The notes under the pieces: model-generated
What the model was told of the DNA's origin: nothing
What the model saw: only the letters and a program-made list of their open reading frames with translations
Databases searched by the model: none
Assembly: GCA_003525075.1 (NCBI GenBank)
Contig: DQFO01000016.1
Location: 1 to 64,000 of the forward strand
From: Clostridiales bacterium
GTDB taxonomy: Bacteria; Bacillota; Clostridia; TANB77; CAG-508
Direction of reading: 5' to 3'
DNA length: 64,000 bases
Translations under genes and position numbers: made by a program
Shown here: positions 26,453-33,959 of the stretch, piece after piece
Layout: every line of letters begins with the position of its first letter
How positions within the stretch are numbered: position 1 is the stretch's first letter

Positions 26453-27211
26453 TTAGTTAATAGTTGTTATCACAAATACATTATCCGTTTTAAAATTTTC
26501 TTCAGTTATATCTTCGTTGTATAAAACCCAATATAAGTGATTATTATTTTTATATTCTGATGTATAATTAAATTCTTTCAATTCAATTATTCTATCAGTT
26601 TCTGCTGAAAACTTATCTCTTGTATTATCAGTAACTATATATAATTTATCTGATTTCTCGTAATATAAAATATCTGTTAAGATTAAATCTCCTTCAACAG
26701 TATTTTGAGCCACTCTAATAAATGCTGTTTTTTTATTTTTGTAGTTTTCCATAAATTCGCTATATAAATTATCATTATGAACCATTGCACCTATAACAAA
26801 ACAGTTATCTTTTTGAGCATCAAAAGATGTATATTCCTTTGATAAATTTCTTATATCTCTATTTTTTGTCAGTTCAGTATTGTAAAAATCATTTAAGTTA
26901 CTTATATTACTGTTATTTTCTTTATTAAATTCACTATCTATTGGTAATTTATATTTCATAAACCAATTTCCCATTTTTACGCCTATATTACTTTCATAAG
27001 GCTCATTTGGAGATACTCCAACATATCTAATAACCTTATAGCCTAATCCCCAATATGTCACTTTACTGCCATCATTATTAACTATTTTGATACAATACTT
27101 TGGCTCGTGTCCTGTTGCTACTCTACCACTATCTATATAGTTTGTTACAATTCCTGCAACTATAAGTATCATTAAAAGTGTTCCTACACCAATACATATC
27201 TTCTTTTTCAT
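26453..27211 (-). CDS. Secreted or anchored protein of unknown function
   Basis: A 252-residue protein with a typical signal or anchor (MKKKICIGVGTLLMILIVAGIV). The outer part has YCIKIVNNDGSKVTYWGLGYKV, a strand pattern common in Clostridial surface proteins, and DGNKF-free acidic loops; no Cys lipobox follows the helix. It belongs to the group of anchored proteins at 25.7-28.2 kb that are spaced by short AT-rich linkers. No function assigned. Confidence 0.7.
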   Translation of the reverse strand: MKKKICIGVGTLLMILIVAGIVTNYIDSGRVATGHEPKYCIKIVNNDGSKVTYWGLGYKVIRYVGVSPNEPYESNIGVKMGNWFMKYKLPIDSEFNKENNSNISNLNDFYNTELTKNRDIRNLSKEYTSFDAQKDNCFVIGAMVHNDNLYSEFMENYKNKKTAFIRVAQNTVEGDLILTDILYYEKSDKLYIVTDNTRDKFSAETDRIIELKEFNYTSEYKNNNHLYWVLYNEDITEENFKTDNVFVITTIN

Positions 27212-27271
27212 AAGATTTCTCCTTCAACTTACCATAGCGACAACTTACTAATTGTAAGTTATATCTATATT

Positions 27272-28222
27272 TTATTTAACATCATTTAATGTCATTTCTT
27301 TTGTCCCAATATACACATCTCTATTTCCTTCTATTGTATGACATTTTATTATTGTATAAGTATCATATTGATATATCATACTTCCACCATCTTTATACAT
27401 ATCTCCTGTTATCTTGTTATTATCTAAATCTTTATTTGCTTTTTGTATTATTTCTTCCATTGTTATTTTACTTTCTAATAATGCATCTTTTAAAGAATAT
27501 TCTTTATCATCAATTTTGATATTTACACTTCCATCATATGCATATATAGTATAATTATATTTGTTCGTTTCTGATTTATCTAATATAGCATAAATTTTAT
27601 TATAGCTGTCTATTGGTTGTCTATCTTTGAAAAGTATTTCAAAGTTTTCAGCAGATTTTATTTCAATTTTTGTTGCTTTAACTTGTGCTGGATAACTTTC
27701 CAATATAGTACCATCATAAGTTATTTTCACATTAGTTCCAATGGTATAAAGTGCATCATTATTTTCTCCTAAACCTACAGAAATTTTATCTGCTGATTTT
27801 CTTTCTTCTTCATTCTCGTTTGGCTCTACTATAATATATTTTGCATTAGATTCAATTACTTTTCCATAAAAATAACTTTCTTCATTATTTTCTATGTTTG
27901 TATCTTGCCATTCATATTTTTGTCTATATTCTTCTTCAAATGCAAACAAGCCTTGTCCTAAACTTATTGGAAAATACTTGTTGTTCATTATAAAAGAGTA
28001 AGTTTTATTATTCGCATCCTTAAACTTTATTGAATAACCACCAAAACTAGAACTCCATTCTATATCTACATATTCTAGTTGCATTTTAGGAAAGTTTTTT
28101 TCTAAATAATTAGATGCAGATATTCGTGCAATTCGTTTTGGAATTATACCACTCCCCCATAATCCTACTATAACAATTAAAATTAAAACTATAAAAATAA
28201 TAATTATTTTTCTTTTTTCCAT
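27272..28222 (-). CDS. Membrane-anchored protein with DUF3221-like domain
   Basis: A 316-residue protein: helix IIIIFIVLILIVIVGLWGSG at the N-terminus, then a cystatin-like stretch (YLEKNFPKMQLEYVDIEWS), a small beta-barrel of DUF3221 type at about residues 118-175 (FYGKVIESNAKYIIVEP...GTNVKITYDGTI), and a C-terminal domain with DNNKITGDMYKDGGSMIYQY. It is likely outside the membrane. GAGG precedes the ATG. The biological role is unknown. Confidence 0.72.
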   Translation of the reverse strand: MEKRKIIIIFIVLILIVIVGLWGSGIIPKRIARISASNYLEKNFPKMQLEYVDIEWSSSFGGYSIKFKDANNKTYSFIMNNKYFPISLGQGLFAFEEEYRQKYEWQDTNIENNEESYFYGKVIESNAKYIIVEPNENEEERKSADKISVGLGENNDALYTIGTNVKITYDGTILESYPAQVKATKIEIKSAENFEILFKDRQPIDSYNKIYAILDKSETNKYNYTIYAYDGSVNIKIDDKEYSLKDALLESKITMEEIIQKANKDLDNNKITGDMYKDGGSMIYQYDTYTIIKCHTIEGNRDVYIGTKEMTLNDVK

Positions 28223-28331
28223 AAGATTACCTCACTTTCAAATTACTATTTGTCATGCAAATATTTTTCTAACAAATCAATAAAAAAATTTAAATTTTTC
28301 TATTGACAATTAATAATTAGTCTTATTAACT

Positions 28332-28658
28332 TTATTTTGTTAATTGATAGCTTTGCTCTATTAATTCTTTAACTAATGTTTTATCTACTTTTTCGTCAAC
28401 AATAATTGTATTCCAATGCTCTTTATTCATATGATATGCAGGTATTATATAATCATAAGTATTCCTTAATATATCCGAATAATTCGGATCTGTTTTTATA
28501 TTAAGATACAATCTCTCATTAACATTCATAAGCAATGCAAACCACTTTTTATTTTCGCAATGTTTCATTGTTACTGATTCAAAATCATCTGAAAATGGAC
28601 AATCTTTGTATGTATTTTTTAATGTCAAACAATATTCTATTATTTCTTCTTTATTCAT
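28332..28658 (-). CDS. MmcQ/YjbR family protein
   Basis: A 108-residue protein of the MmcQ/YjbR group (CyaY-like fold, double-wing type). Landmarks are CLTLKNTYKDCPFSDDFESV, KWFALLMNVNERLYLNIKTDP, PAYHMNKEHWNTIIVD and the C-terminal helix VKELIEQSYQL. It begins 20 nt after the MBL-fold gene and is probably co-transcribed. Family members are often called DNA-binding, though the role is poorly known. Confidence 0.88.
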   Translation of the reverse strand: MNKEEIIEYCLTLKNTYKDCPFSDDFESVTMKHCENKKWFALLMNVNERLYLNIKTDPNYSDILRNTYDYIIPAYHMNKEHWNTIIVDEKVDKTLVKELIEQSYQLTK

Positions 28659-28678
28659 ATTTCAATCCTTTATTTCTA

Positions 28679-29311
28679 TTATTTCATTAAAATTACGCCA
28701 GTTATTGTTGGATTTAATAATTTAATAAAATTTATTGCATCTTGTTTTGTTCCAACTACACTACCATAATGAATTGGTACTGCTACTTGTGGTTTTATTT
28801 CATTTATTAATTGTGCTGCTTCTTCAAAACTCATTGTATAAGTTCCACCAACAGGAACAAATGCGACATCACACTTTACTTTTCTATTTTCTTCTGTTAT
28901 ATCTGTATCTCCTGCAATATAATATCTAACCTCATCTATTGTAATAATATAACCAACCCAATTATTTTCTTTTGGATGAAATTTTTTATTTACATTGTAT
29001 GAAGGTATTGTCTCAAATTTAATTCCTTGTACCATATATTCTTCATTTGGTTTTACTGCATAAATTGAATTTTTGTCTATTCCTTTTCTTAATAATTTTG
29101 TTATCATTTCTTCTGGTATTACAATAGTTGTGTTTTTATTTATAACTTTATCTATATCCTCTTCTGAATAATGGTCATAATGATCATGTGTTATAAAAAT
29201 AATATCTGCATCATTATAATTTTTATCAATTTTAAACGGATCTATATAAATTACTTTATTTTTGCTTATTCTTATACTGCTATGGCATAAAACTTCTATA
29301 TTATCTAACAT
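28679..29311 (-). CDS. MBL-fold metal-dependent hydrolase (UPF0173-like)
   Basis: A 210-residue metallo-beta-lactamase-fold hydrolase. The metal motif is FITHDHYDHYSEEDI (HxHxDH), with further ligands in YYIAGDTDIT and PIHYGSVVG. It starts with the short strand-rich segment LCHSSIRISKNKVIYIDPF, as in UPF0173 and UlaG-like proteins. GGAGGATATT lies before the ATG. The substrate is unknown. Confidence 0.88.
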   Translation of the reverse strand: MLDNIEVLCHSSIRISKNKVIYIDPFKIDKNYNDADIIFITHDHYDHYSEEDIDKVINKNTTIVIPEEMITKLLRKGIDKNSIYAVKPNEEYMVQGIKFETIPSYNVNKKFHPKENNWVGYIITIDEVRYYIAGDTDITEENRKVKCDVAFVPVGGTYTMSFEEAAQLINEIKPQVAVPIHYGSVVGTKQDAINFIKLLNPTITGVILMK

Positions 29312-29471
29312 AATATCCTCCTTAATTTTTGTATATTTGAATTATACCACAAAACTTCTTAATATAAAGAAAATTTTTCAATTTTTTCTTTAATTGGTTC
29401 TCACACAATTTGAATTATCGACTAAAAGTAAAAAGAATTACACACTAATTTTTGTGTAATTCTCTTTCTTA

Positions 29472-30267
29472 CTAATTTTGTGAAAAAAACATTCCTGATA
29501 TCATATCCAAATAATTTAATCCACTATATTCTGGATATTGTGCTTTTACTTTATTTTCGAAATCATTTGCATCTTTACTTTCTTTTGCAATTTTCTTTAA
29601 TTCTTATAAATAAGCAATTTTTGTATCAACATCCTTTAATGTTTCTGGTGTATAATGACTTGATAATACTAAATTATATCCATTTTCTTTATATCTTTTT
29701 AATTGTGCAATAATTACATTTGCATGTCCTTCTCCTGCAACTATTGAATGACAATCATGTCCTAACATGTGTGTATATACACATCCGATTTGTGGAAATT
29801 CTATTTCGATATTTTCTTCATGATATGTTATCTTTAATTCAAATCCACCAATATTAGCTTTTTCATCTTTTAAAACATCTGTTATTTTGTGAAATTCTTT
29901 TGCAAATGCTCCATTAAATGATTTTTCAAAGCCTGTTACCAAATTATGAATTGTTCCTTCTTTCATTGATTTTTTTGTTCCTTCTGAAGCATATCCTTTT
30001 ACATCTTTTAGTATTGTTCCTCCATTTGGATGATCAGAAAATACTTTTCCAACTATATTTTTATTTAATTCTTTTACATATTTTTCGAATTCTTCTAAAT
30101 TATCATAAAATGCTGGGAATTCTACTAATAATACATTTTCTTTGTTTTCTAATATATAACTTTCATCATTCATTAAATCATTTGTTTGATAACAATGTAA
30201 TTTTATATCTCCAAAACTATAAATATCTATATATCCTTTTTTCTAAATTAACTCTTGAAACTTCCAT
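29472..30267 (-). pseudogene. MBL-fold hydrolase, broken at both ends
   Basis: The gene opens at 30267 (GGAG, then MEVSRVNLEK) and loses frame in an A-run near 30238. The main frame then reads GYIDIYSFGDIKLHCYQTND... through VLLVEFPAFYDN, FSDHPNGGTILKDV, MLGHDCHSIVAGEGHANV and SSHYTPETLKDV. An in-frame TAA at 29604 follows KIAYL, after which ELKKIAKESKDANDFENKV...MFFSQN continues to 29472. One frameshift and one nonsense codon are needed. It is divergent from the truncated HxlR gene at 30563 and was probably its target. Confidence 0.7.
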
Positions 30268-30360
30268 CTCTATCTACTCCTTATTTTTATTTATTGAATT
30301 TAGTAGCTACTCTATTTTTCTATTTCTGTAATTATTTTACTTTCTGTTTTTATCTTTGTA

Positions 30361-30401
30361 AAGTACGCACTTTTTTGTTTCATAGTTACTTAAAAGTAAC
30401 T
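30361..30401. promoter_or_regulatory. HxlR-type operator pair
   Basis: AAGTACGCACTTT (30361-30373) equals half of the operator at 22507-22536, and AGTTACTT-AA-AAGTAACT (30384-30401) is a perfect 18-bp palindrome of the other half. The site lies between the broken MBL gene and the HxlR remnant. Confidence 0.6.
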
Positions 30402-30562
30402 TTTTAGATGTTTTGCTATTTATGAAAGATAAATTTTTTTATAAAATGTATTATTTTCGATATATTATATCCGTTTTGACACTATTGTTGATTTTGTTGT
30501 GTTATAGCATTTACTTTTTTATTAACTTTGTTATAATTTGTATAGAATGGAGTTGATTTATA

Positions 30563-30829
30563 ATGAAACAAGAATTACCCGCTTGCCCTGTTGAAATTAC
30601 AATGGGACTTATTGATGATAAATGGAAAATTTTAATTATTAGAGATTTATTGACTAATAATTTAAGAGATATGGAGAAATCTGGTTTAGTTCATCGTGAG
30701 GTCTTTGCTGAAGTTCCTCCAAGAGTTGAGTATTCTCTTACTGATACTGGCTGGAGTTTGAAACCTGTTTTGGATTCTATGGTTCAATGGGTAAATAATT
30801 ATCGTGAATTGCAAAAAATAGCAGATTAA
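30563..30829 (+). pseudogene. HxlR regulator lacking its recognition helix
   Basis: An 88-codon open frame with GGAG before the ATG. CPVEITMGLIDDKWKILIIRDLL is followed directly by RDMEKSGLVHREVFAEV and PPRVEYSLTDTGWSLKPVL. Comparison with the intact HxlR at 22132 shows that about 22-25 residues covering the FNELxxSxxGISQKVLTxxLR helix-turn-helix are deleted in frame. The protein could still dimerise but should not bind DNA. It could act as a dominant-negative partner, but simple decay is more likely because its neighbour is also broken. Confidence 0.7.
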
Positions 30830-30855
30830 CTATGCTATTTTTACTATTTTATATT

Positions 30856-31052
30856 TTAAAATTTGAATAAATTCAATCCAATTTCTTCATCGAAGTACCT
30901 ATCAACATTTCCTTCTATAATGCTTATTACCATTTCACAAGTAGCACTTACAATTGCTTTATTTAAATGTCCTCCAAATACTTCTCCTTTATCATTAGTA
31001 TAATAAACATTATTGTTATTGCAATATCTAATATCATTCTAATTTTTTTCAT
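30856..31052 (-). pseudogene. Fusion scar: membrane-protein start joined to DUF296 end
   Basis: ATG at 31052 with GGGAG gives MKKIRMILDIAITIMFIILM, the start of a DUF4405-like membrane protein. Two bases out of frame the sequence continues YYTNDKGEVFGGHLNKA, ATCEMVISIIEGNVDRYF and EEIGLNLFKF, the C-terminal half of a PPC/DUF296 domain. A deletion joining two genes is the simplest reading. A MerR-type promoter (31072-31102) still drives it. Confidence 0.6.
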
Positions 31053-31071
31053 ATTTATATCTCCCTGTTTA

Positions 31072-31102
31072 TTCATATCATTTAGAGTTTACTCCAAGTC
31101 AA
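31072..31102 (-). promoter_or_regulatory. MerR-type promoter with 19-bp spacer
   Basis: Minus-strand TTGACT (31097-31102), a 19-nt spacer and TATGAA (31072-31077). The spacer contains ACTTGGAGTAAACTCTAAAT, the dyad of NmlR/AdhR-like MerR regulators. No merR gene is nearby. Confidence 0.7.
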
Positions 31103-31378
31103 TATTTTTTCTGAAATTTTATATTATTTTTTGGAACAAATACTTTGCTTATATTAAAACATAATACAGTAAATATAATTAATATTACAGGACTATTATC
31201 ATTGTTTTTCTAATCCTATTGCATAGTTCAATTTGTTCTTCTTTTTTGTATAATTCAAAATCATTTTGTTATGCTTAATTTTAATCGCTATGTATATTAT
31301 AAAATTGTCAAAATAATTATATCATAAAAGACAGATAATTTTAAAATTACCTGTCTTTTATTTTACTTCTTTTCTTTT
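31103..31378. other. AT-rich intergenic stretch
   Basis: No gene is visible. The right end (31316-31365) holds the Nudix terminator GACAGGTAATTTTAAAATTA with its TCTGTCTTTTATGATATAAT continuation, a weak member of the composite terminator-promoter family (extended -10 but poor -35). Confidence 0.5.
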
Positions 31379-31813
31379 TTAATCATTTAAAACATCAACA
31401 ATTTCAATTGGTGCAATTAAATTATTTTTTTTATTATAAACTGCTGTTTTTACATAACTTCCTCTTAATTCATCATCCATTTTATTCATTATTTCATCAT
31501 AACCAATCCATTTTACATCCAAAATTTCATTTTTATCATATTTGATATTTTCATTAACCAATTTAGCATTAAAAAATACCATAATTCTCAAATCATCTTC
31601 TAAAATTCTATTAGCGATATAGCAAACTCCATTTAGTTCTACATCACATCCTGTTTCTTCTTTGATTTCTCTAATTGCTCCTTGTTTTAAGCTCTCTTTA
31701 AACTCTAAACGTCCTGCTGGAAAATTCCATTTTCCATAACACATTTTTTTGGCTTCTTGTATCAATAAATATTTTCCGTCTTTTTCTATAATTCCACCTA
31801 CTACTATATTCAT
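31379..31813 (-). CDS. Nudix hydrolase (MutT-like)
   Basis: A 144-residue cytosolic Nudix enzyme. The box GRLEFKESLKQGAIREIKEETGCDV is complete (G-x5-E-x7-REU-x-EE-x-GU) at about residues 34-58, and the start is VGGIIEKDGKYLLIQE. The ATG at 31813 follows GGAGG by 8 nt; the longer reading from a TTG overlaps that site. It probably cleans oxidised or unwanted nucleotides, but the substrate is unknown. Confidence 0.88.
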   Translation of the reverse strand: MNIVVGGIIEKDGKYLLIQEAKKMCYGKWNFPAGRLEFKESLKQGAIREIKEETGCDVELNGVCYIANRILEDDLRIMVFFNAKLVNENIKYDKNEILDVKWIGYDEIMNKMDDELRGSYVKTAVYNKKNNLIAPIEIVDVLND

Positions 31814-31913
31814 AATTTTTTCCTCCAAATATAATTTATCACAAACTTCTAAATCTTACAATGAAATCATCAATATTTAATTTTCTTTTCTTAGTTTTTT
31901 ATTATATATTATA

Positions 31914-32318
31914 CTATCTATAAACTACTACTTTGGGAAAACAAGTAATATTATACTCATTACAAGCTTTACATTCTTTATCTATCAGTTCTTCATTACT
32001 ATAAACAAATCCATTTTTTAAATAAAATTCGTCTACTTTTGAAATTATATATACTGGCTTTTCTAATTCTCCTATGGCTTTTTCTATTAAAGATTTTCCA
32101 TATCCTCTATTTCTATATTTTTTATCTACTGCTAATGCCTCAATAAAACTTTTTCCTTTATATATTGAAATAGATACTGCTCCAATAATATTTTCATTTT
32201 CTAATAAAGCAAATGATCTTATATTATTTCCAAAATATTTTTTTCTTTCATCAAACTCTAGTCCATTTTCTATATAAAAATTAATTAAACTATCATTATC
32301 ATATTTATCAAATTTCAT
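31914..32318 (-). CDS. GNAT N-acetyltransferase
   Basis: A 134-residue single-domain acetyltransferase. Motif A is IEALAVDKKYRNRGYGKSLIEKAIGEL, with the acetyl-CoA loop YRNRGYG; a C-terminal FYLKNGFVYSNEEL completes the fold. The last 20 residues contain CKACNEYNITCF, three Cys that could bind metal or be structural. GGAGG precedes the ATG. It forms a run with the next acetyltransferase and a Nudix gene; substrate unknown. Confidence 0.85.
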   Translation of the reverse strand: MKFDKYDNDSLINFYIENGLEFDERKKYFGNNIRSFALLENENIIGAVSISIYKGKSFIEALAVDKKYRNRGYGKSLIEKAIGELEKPVYIISKVDEFYLKNGFVYSNEELIDKECKACNEYNITCFPKVVVYR

Positions 32319-32343
32319 AAAAACCTCCCATTCGATAAATTAT

Positions 32344-32826
32344 CTATTTTAAGTCTTTTATATATCTAACATCACAAGCAAAATGTTCTGTCTTTACTAT
32401 TAGTTCATCCACTTTAACAAAGCCATATTTTTCATAAAATCTTTGTGCTGCAATCATATTACTTAATGTTTCTAAGTAACACTTACTATAATATTTTTTT
32501 GCATATTCTAATGCCATATCCATTAATTTGTGAGATATACCTGTACCTCTTGTTTCAGGTAAACAATACATTTTTTGTAATTCACATACGTCTTCAATTC
32601 CGTCTAATTTACCTATTCCAACTCCACCAACGATTTTCCCATTTTCATCAATTGCAACCAAATATTTATTTCCATCTGTATTATAAATTTCTGAAAATCT
32701 TCCTAAATTTGGATCTGCCCAAGCTGTTCCTTCATGATTTGCACCAAATTCAATTAAACAAGCTCTTATTACATTTTCTACTTCTTTATTATCTTTTTCT
32801 TCTATTTCTCTAATATTATACTTCAT
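32344..32826 (-). CDS. GNAT N-acetyltransferase
   Basis: A 160-residue acetyltransferase with the motif ELQKMYCLPETRGTGISHKLMDMALEYA (acetyl-CoA loop TRGTGI) and FYEKYGFVKVDELI at the C-terminal side. It is typical of the YjgM/YkkB-like group. GGAGG precedes the ATG. It lies upstream of the previous GNAT gene with a 25-nt gap, so the two are co-transcribed. The antisense promoter of the decayed toxin-antitoxin copy (32866-32895) lies just upstream on the other strand. Confidence 0.87.
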   Translation of the reverse strand: MKYNIREIEEKDNKEVENVIRACLIEFGANHEGTAWADPNLGRFSEIYNTDGNKYLVAIDENGKIVGGVGIGKLDGIEDVCELQKMYCLPETRGTGISHKLMDMALEYAKKYYSKCYLETLSNMIAAQRFYEKYGFVKVDELIVKTEHFACDVRYIKDLK

Positions 32827-32865
32827 TTTATTCCTCCATAAAGCTTAAATTTATTATTATACTTC

Positions 32866-32895
32866 TTGACTTTTTGCGTTTAAATGGATTATAAT
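32866..32895 (+). promoter_or_regulatory. Promoter reading into the decayed TA copy (antitoxin side)
   Basis: TTGACT (32866-32871), 18 nt, TATAAT (32890-32895), 4 nt before the conserved ATAGGAAATG start. Confidence 0.7.
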
Positions 32896-32899
32896 AATT

Positions 32900-33070
32900 A
32901 TAGGAAATGGCAAATCCACAAACGTGTTTTTTGCCGAATAGAGTAAAACTCACATCTACTCGTCAAAGTACAGATGTGAGTTGTTTTTTATTTATGTAGT
33001 TGCTTATCAACCCAGTTCTTATACAGAACTGCTGTCAATGAAACCACATCTGCTAATTCTCATTTCCTAT
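32900..33070 (-). repeat. Decayed second copy of the small toxin-antitoxin unit
   Basis: A 171-bp unit homologous to 55212-55490 in inverse orientation. Both ends start with ATAGGAAATG. It keeps the CAGATGTG leader box, the terminator stem (CTCACATCT/AGATGTGAG, 32949-32980) and the last 16 codons of the peptide (LTAVLYKNWVDKQLHK), but the ribosome site and the membrane helix are deleted. Promoters remain at both ends (32866-32895 plus, 33077-33105 minus). Confidence 0.75.
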
Positions 33071-33076
33071 GACATA

Positions 33077-33105
33077 CATTCTACAATACTATTTCAGATT
33101 TGTCC
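33077..33105 (-). promoter_or_regulatory. Promoter reading into the decayed TA copy (toxin side)
   Basis: Minus-strand TGGACA, 17 nt, TAGAAT, placed about 7 nt before ATAGGAAATG as at the intact locus. Coordinates are approximate to a few bases. Confidence 0.55.
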
Positions 33106-33126
33106 ATACACTGTAAACTTTTATAT

Positions 33127-33155
33127 TTGAAATTTCATTAAATTTATTTTATAAT
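33127..33155 (+). promoter_or_regulatory. Promoter of the MGMT-like gene
   Basis: TTGAAA (33127-33132), 17 nt, TATAAT (33150-33155), 17 nt before the first ATG. Confidence 0.7.
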
Positions 33156-33172
33156 ACAATTGAGGTGTATAT

Positions 33173-33482
33173 ATGAAAACTATATTAGATGATGACTTAT
33201 CATATTTAATATATTCCATAGTAGAAGAAATCCATGTTCGGATATGTTGCAACTTATGGTCAAATTGCCAGATTAATTGGAAAGCCTAAAAATTCAAGAT
33301 TAGTTGGCAAGGCACTAAAAATGGCTTTTCGTTATGGTGATTTTCCTTGCCACAGAGTTGTAAACCATCAAGGCAGAATTACCCCTGGATGGCCTGAACA
33401 AGTAGATTTACTTAAAGAAGAAGGTGTTACCTTTAAAAATGAATTTTGCGTTGATTTAAAAAAACATCAATGGAATATATAA
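33173..33482 (+). pseudogene. MGMT/Ogt-like alkyltransferase, frameshifted at the N-terminus
   Basis: The ATG at 33173 with GAGG upstream gives MKTILDDDLSYLIYSIVEEI and then loses frame at about 33235. The other frame continues GYVATYGQIARLIGKP...RLVGKALKMA, GDFPCHRVVNHQGRITPGW and a normal end at 33482. The PCHRV motif with the alkyl-acceptor Cys is intact. The 82-codon frame from an internal ATG at 33234 lacks a ribosome site, so the gene is probably broken by one indel or is a sequencing error. Intact, it would repair O6-alkylguanine. Confidence 0.65.
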
Positions 33483-33524
33483 AAGCAAACCAGAGAAATT
33501 TTAAATTTTCTGATTTGCTTTTTT
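33481..33524 (+). terminator. Terminator of the MGMT-like gene
   Basis: AAAGCAAACCAGAGAAATTT pairs with AAATTTTCTGATTTGCTTTT with few mismatches; T-rich end on the plus strand. Confidence 0.8.
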
Positions 33525-33578
33525 ATTTTAAAATATTATCCGCTTCCTCTTGATCTACGTAACTATCAAGTTGCACAT

Positions 33579-33926
33579 CTATTTTGTATAATTTGTTTGT
33601 ACTTTTTCTGGTAGCTCATTATATTGTACTTCTTCCCATGAATAAACTCCAAATGTTTTTACTTCCAATTTTAGAAAAGCATCTTCTTTAAGTTCTCTAC
33701 TTGTTTTAAACTTCAATTCTCTTTTCTTTCCATTTTCATTATAACAATCTAAAGTATACTCATATTTCATATTATCTGAGCTTGATACTTTTTCTATTTT
33801 GGTATTATCAATTTGTGTATAATAAATTGATTTATAATTTTCAAAAAAATACAATCCAGTTACACATATTACAATTGCCACAATCACTGCAATAACCATT
33901 GGTAATTTTTCTTTTAAATCTTCCAT
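33579..33926 (-). CDS. yxeA: YxeA-family protein
   Basis: A 115-residue exported or anchored protein: one helix (MVIAVIVAIVICVTGLYFF) then a small beta domain YYTQIDNTKIEKVSS, YEYTLDCYNENGKKRELKF and KLEVKTFGVYSWEEV, the DUF1093/YxeA pattern. In B. subtilis yxeA sits after the yxdJKLM genes for sensing and exporting antimicrobial peptides, and here it lies 33 nt after the matching permease. The exact task of YxeA is not established. Confidence 0.85.
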   Translation of the reverse strand: MEDLKEKLPMVIAVIVAIVICVTGLYFFENYKSIYYTQIDNTKIEKVSSSDNMKYEYTLDCYNENGKKRELKFKTSRELKEDAFLKLEVKTFGVYSWEEVQYNELPEKVQTNYTK

Positions 33927-33959
33927 TATAACATTTTTTCTTTCTTACTTCTTCAACAA

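Noticed and set aside
22000..33000. Integron-like gene cassette array
   Set aside because: Short repeats between single genes suggested it, but there is no integrase, the repeats do not show attC core sites, and many gaps lack them.
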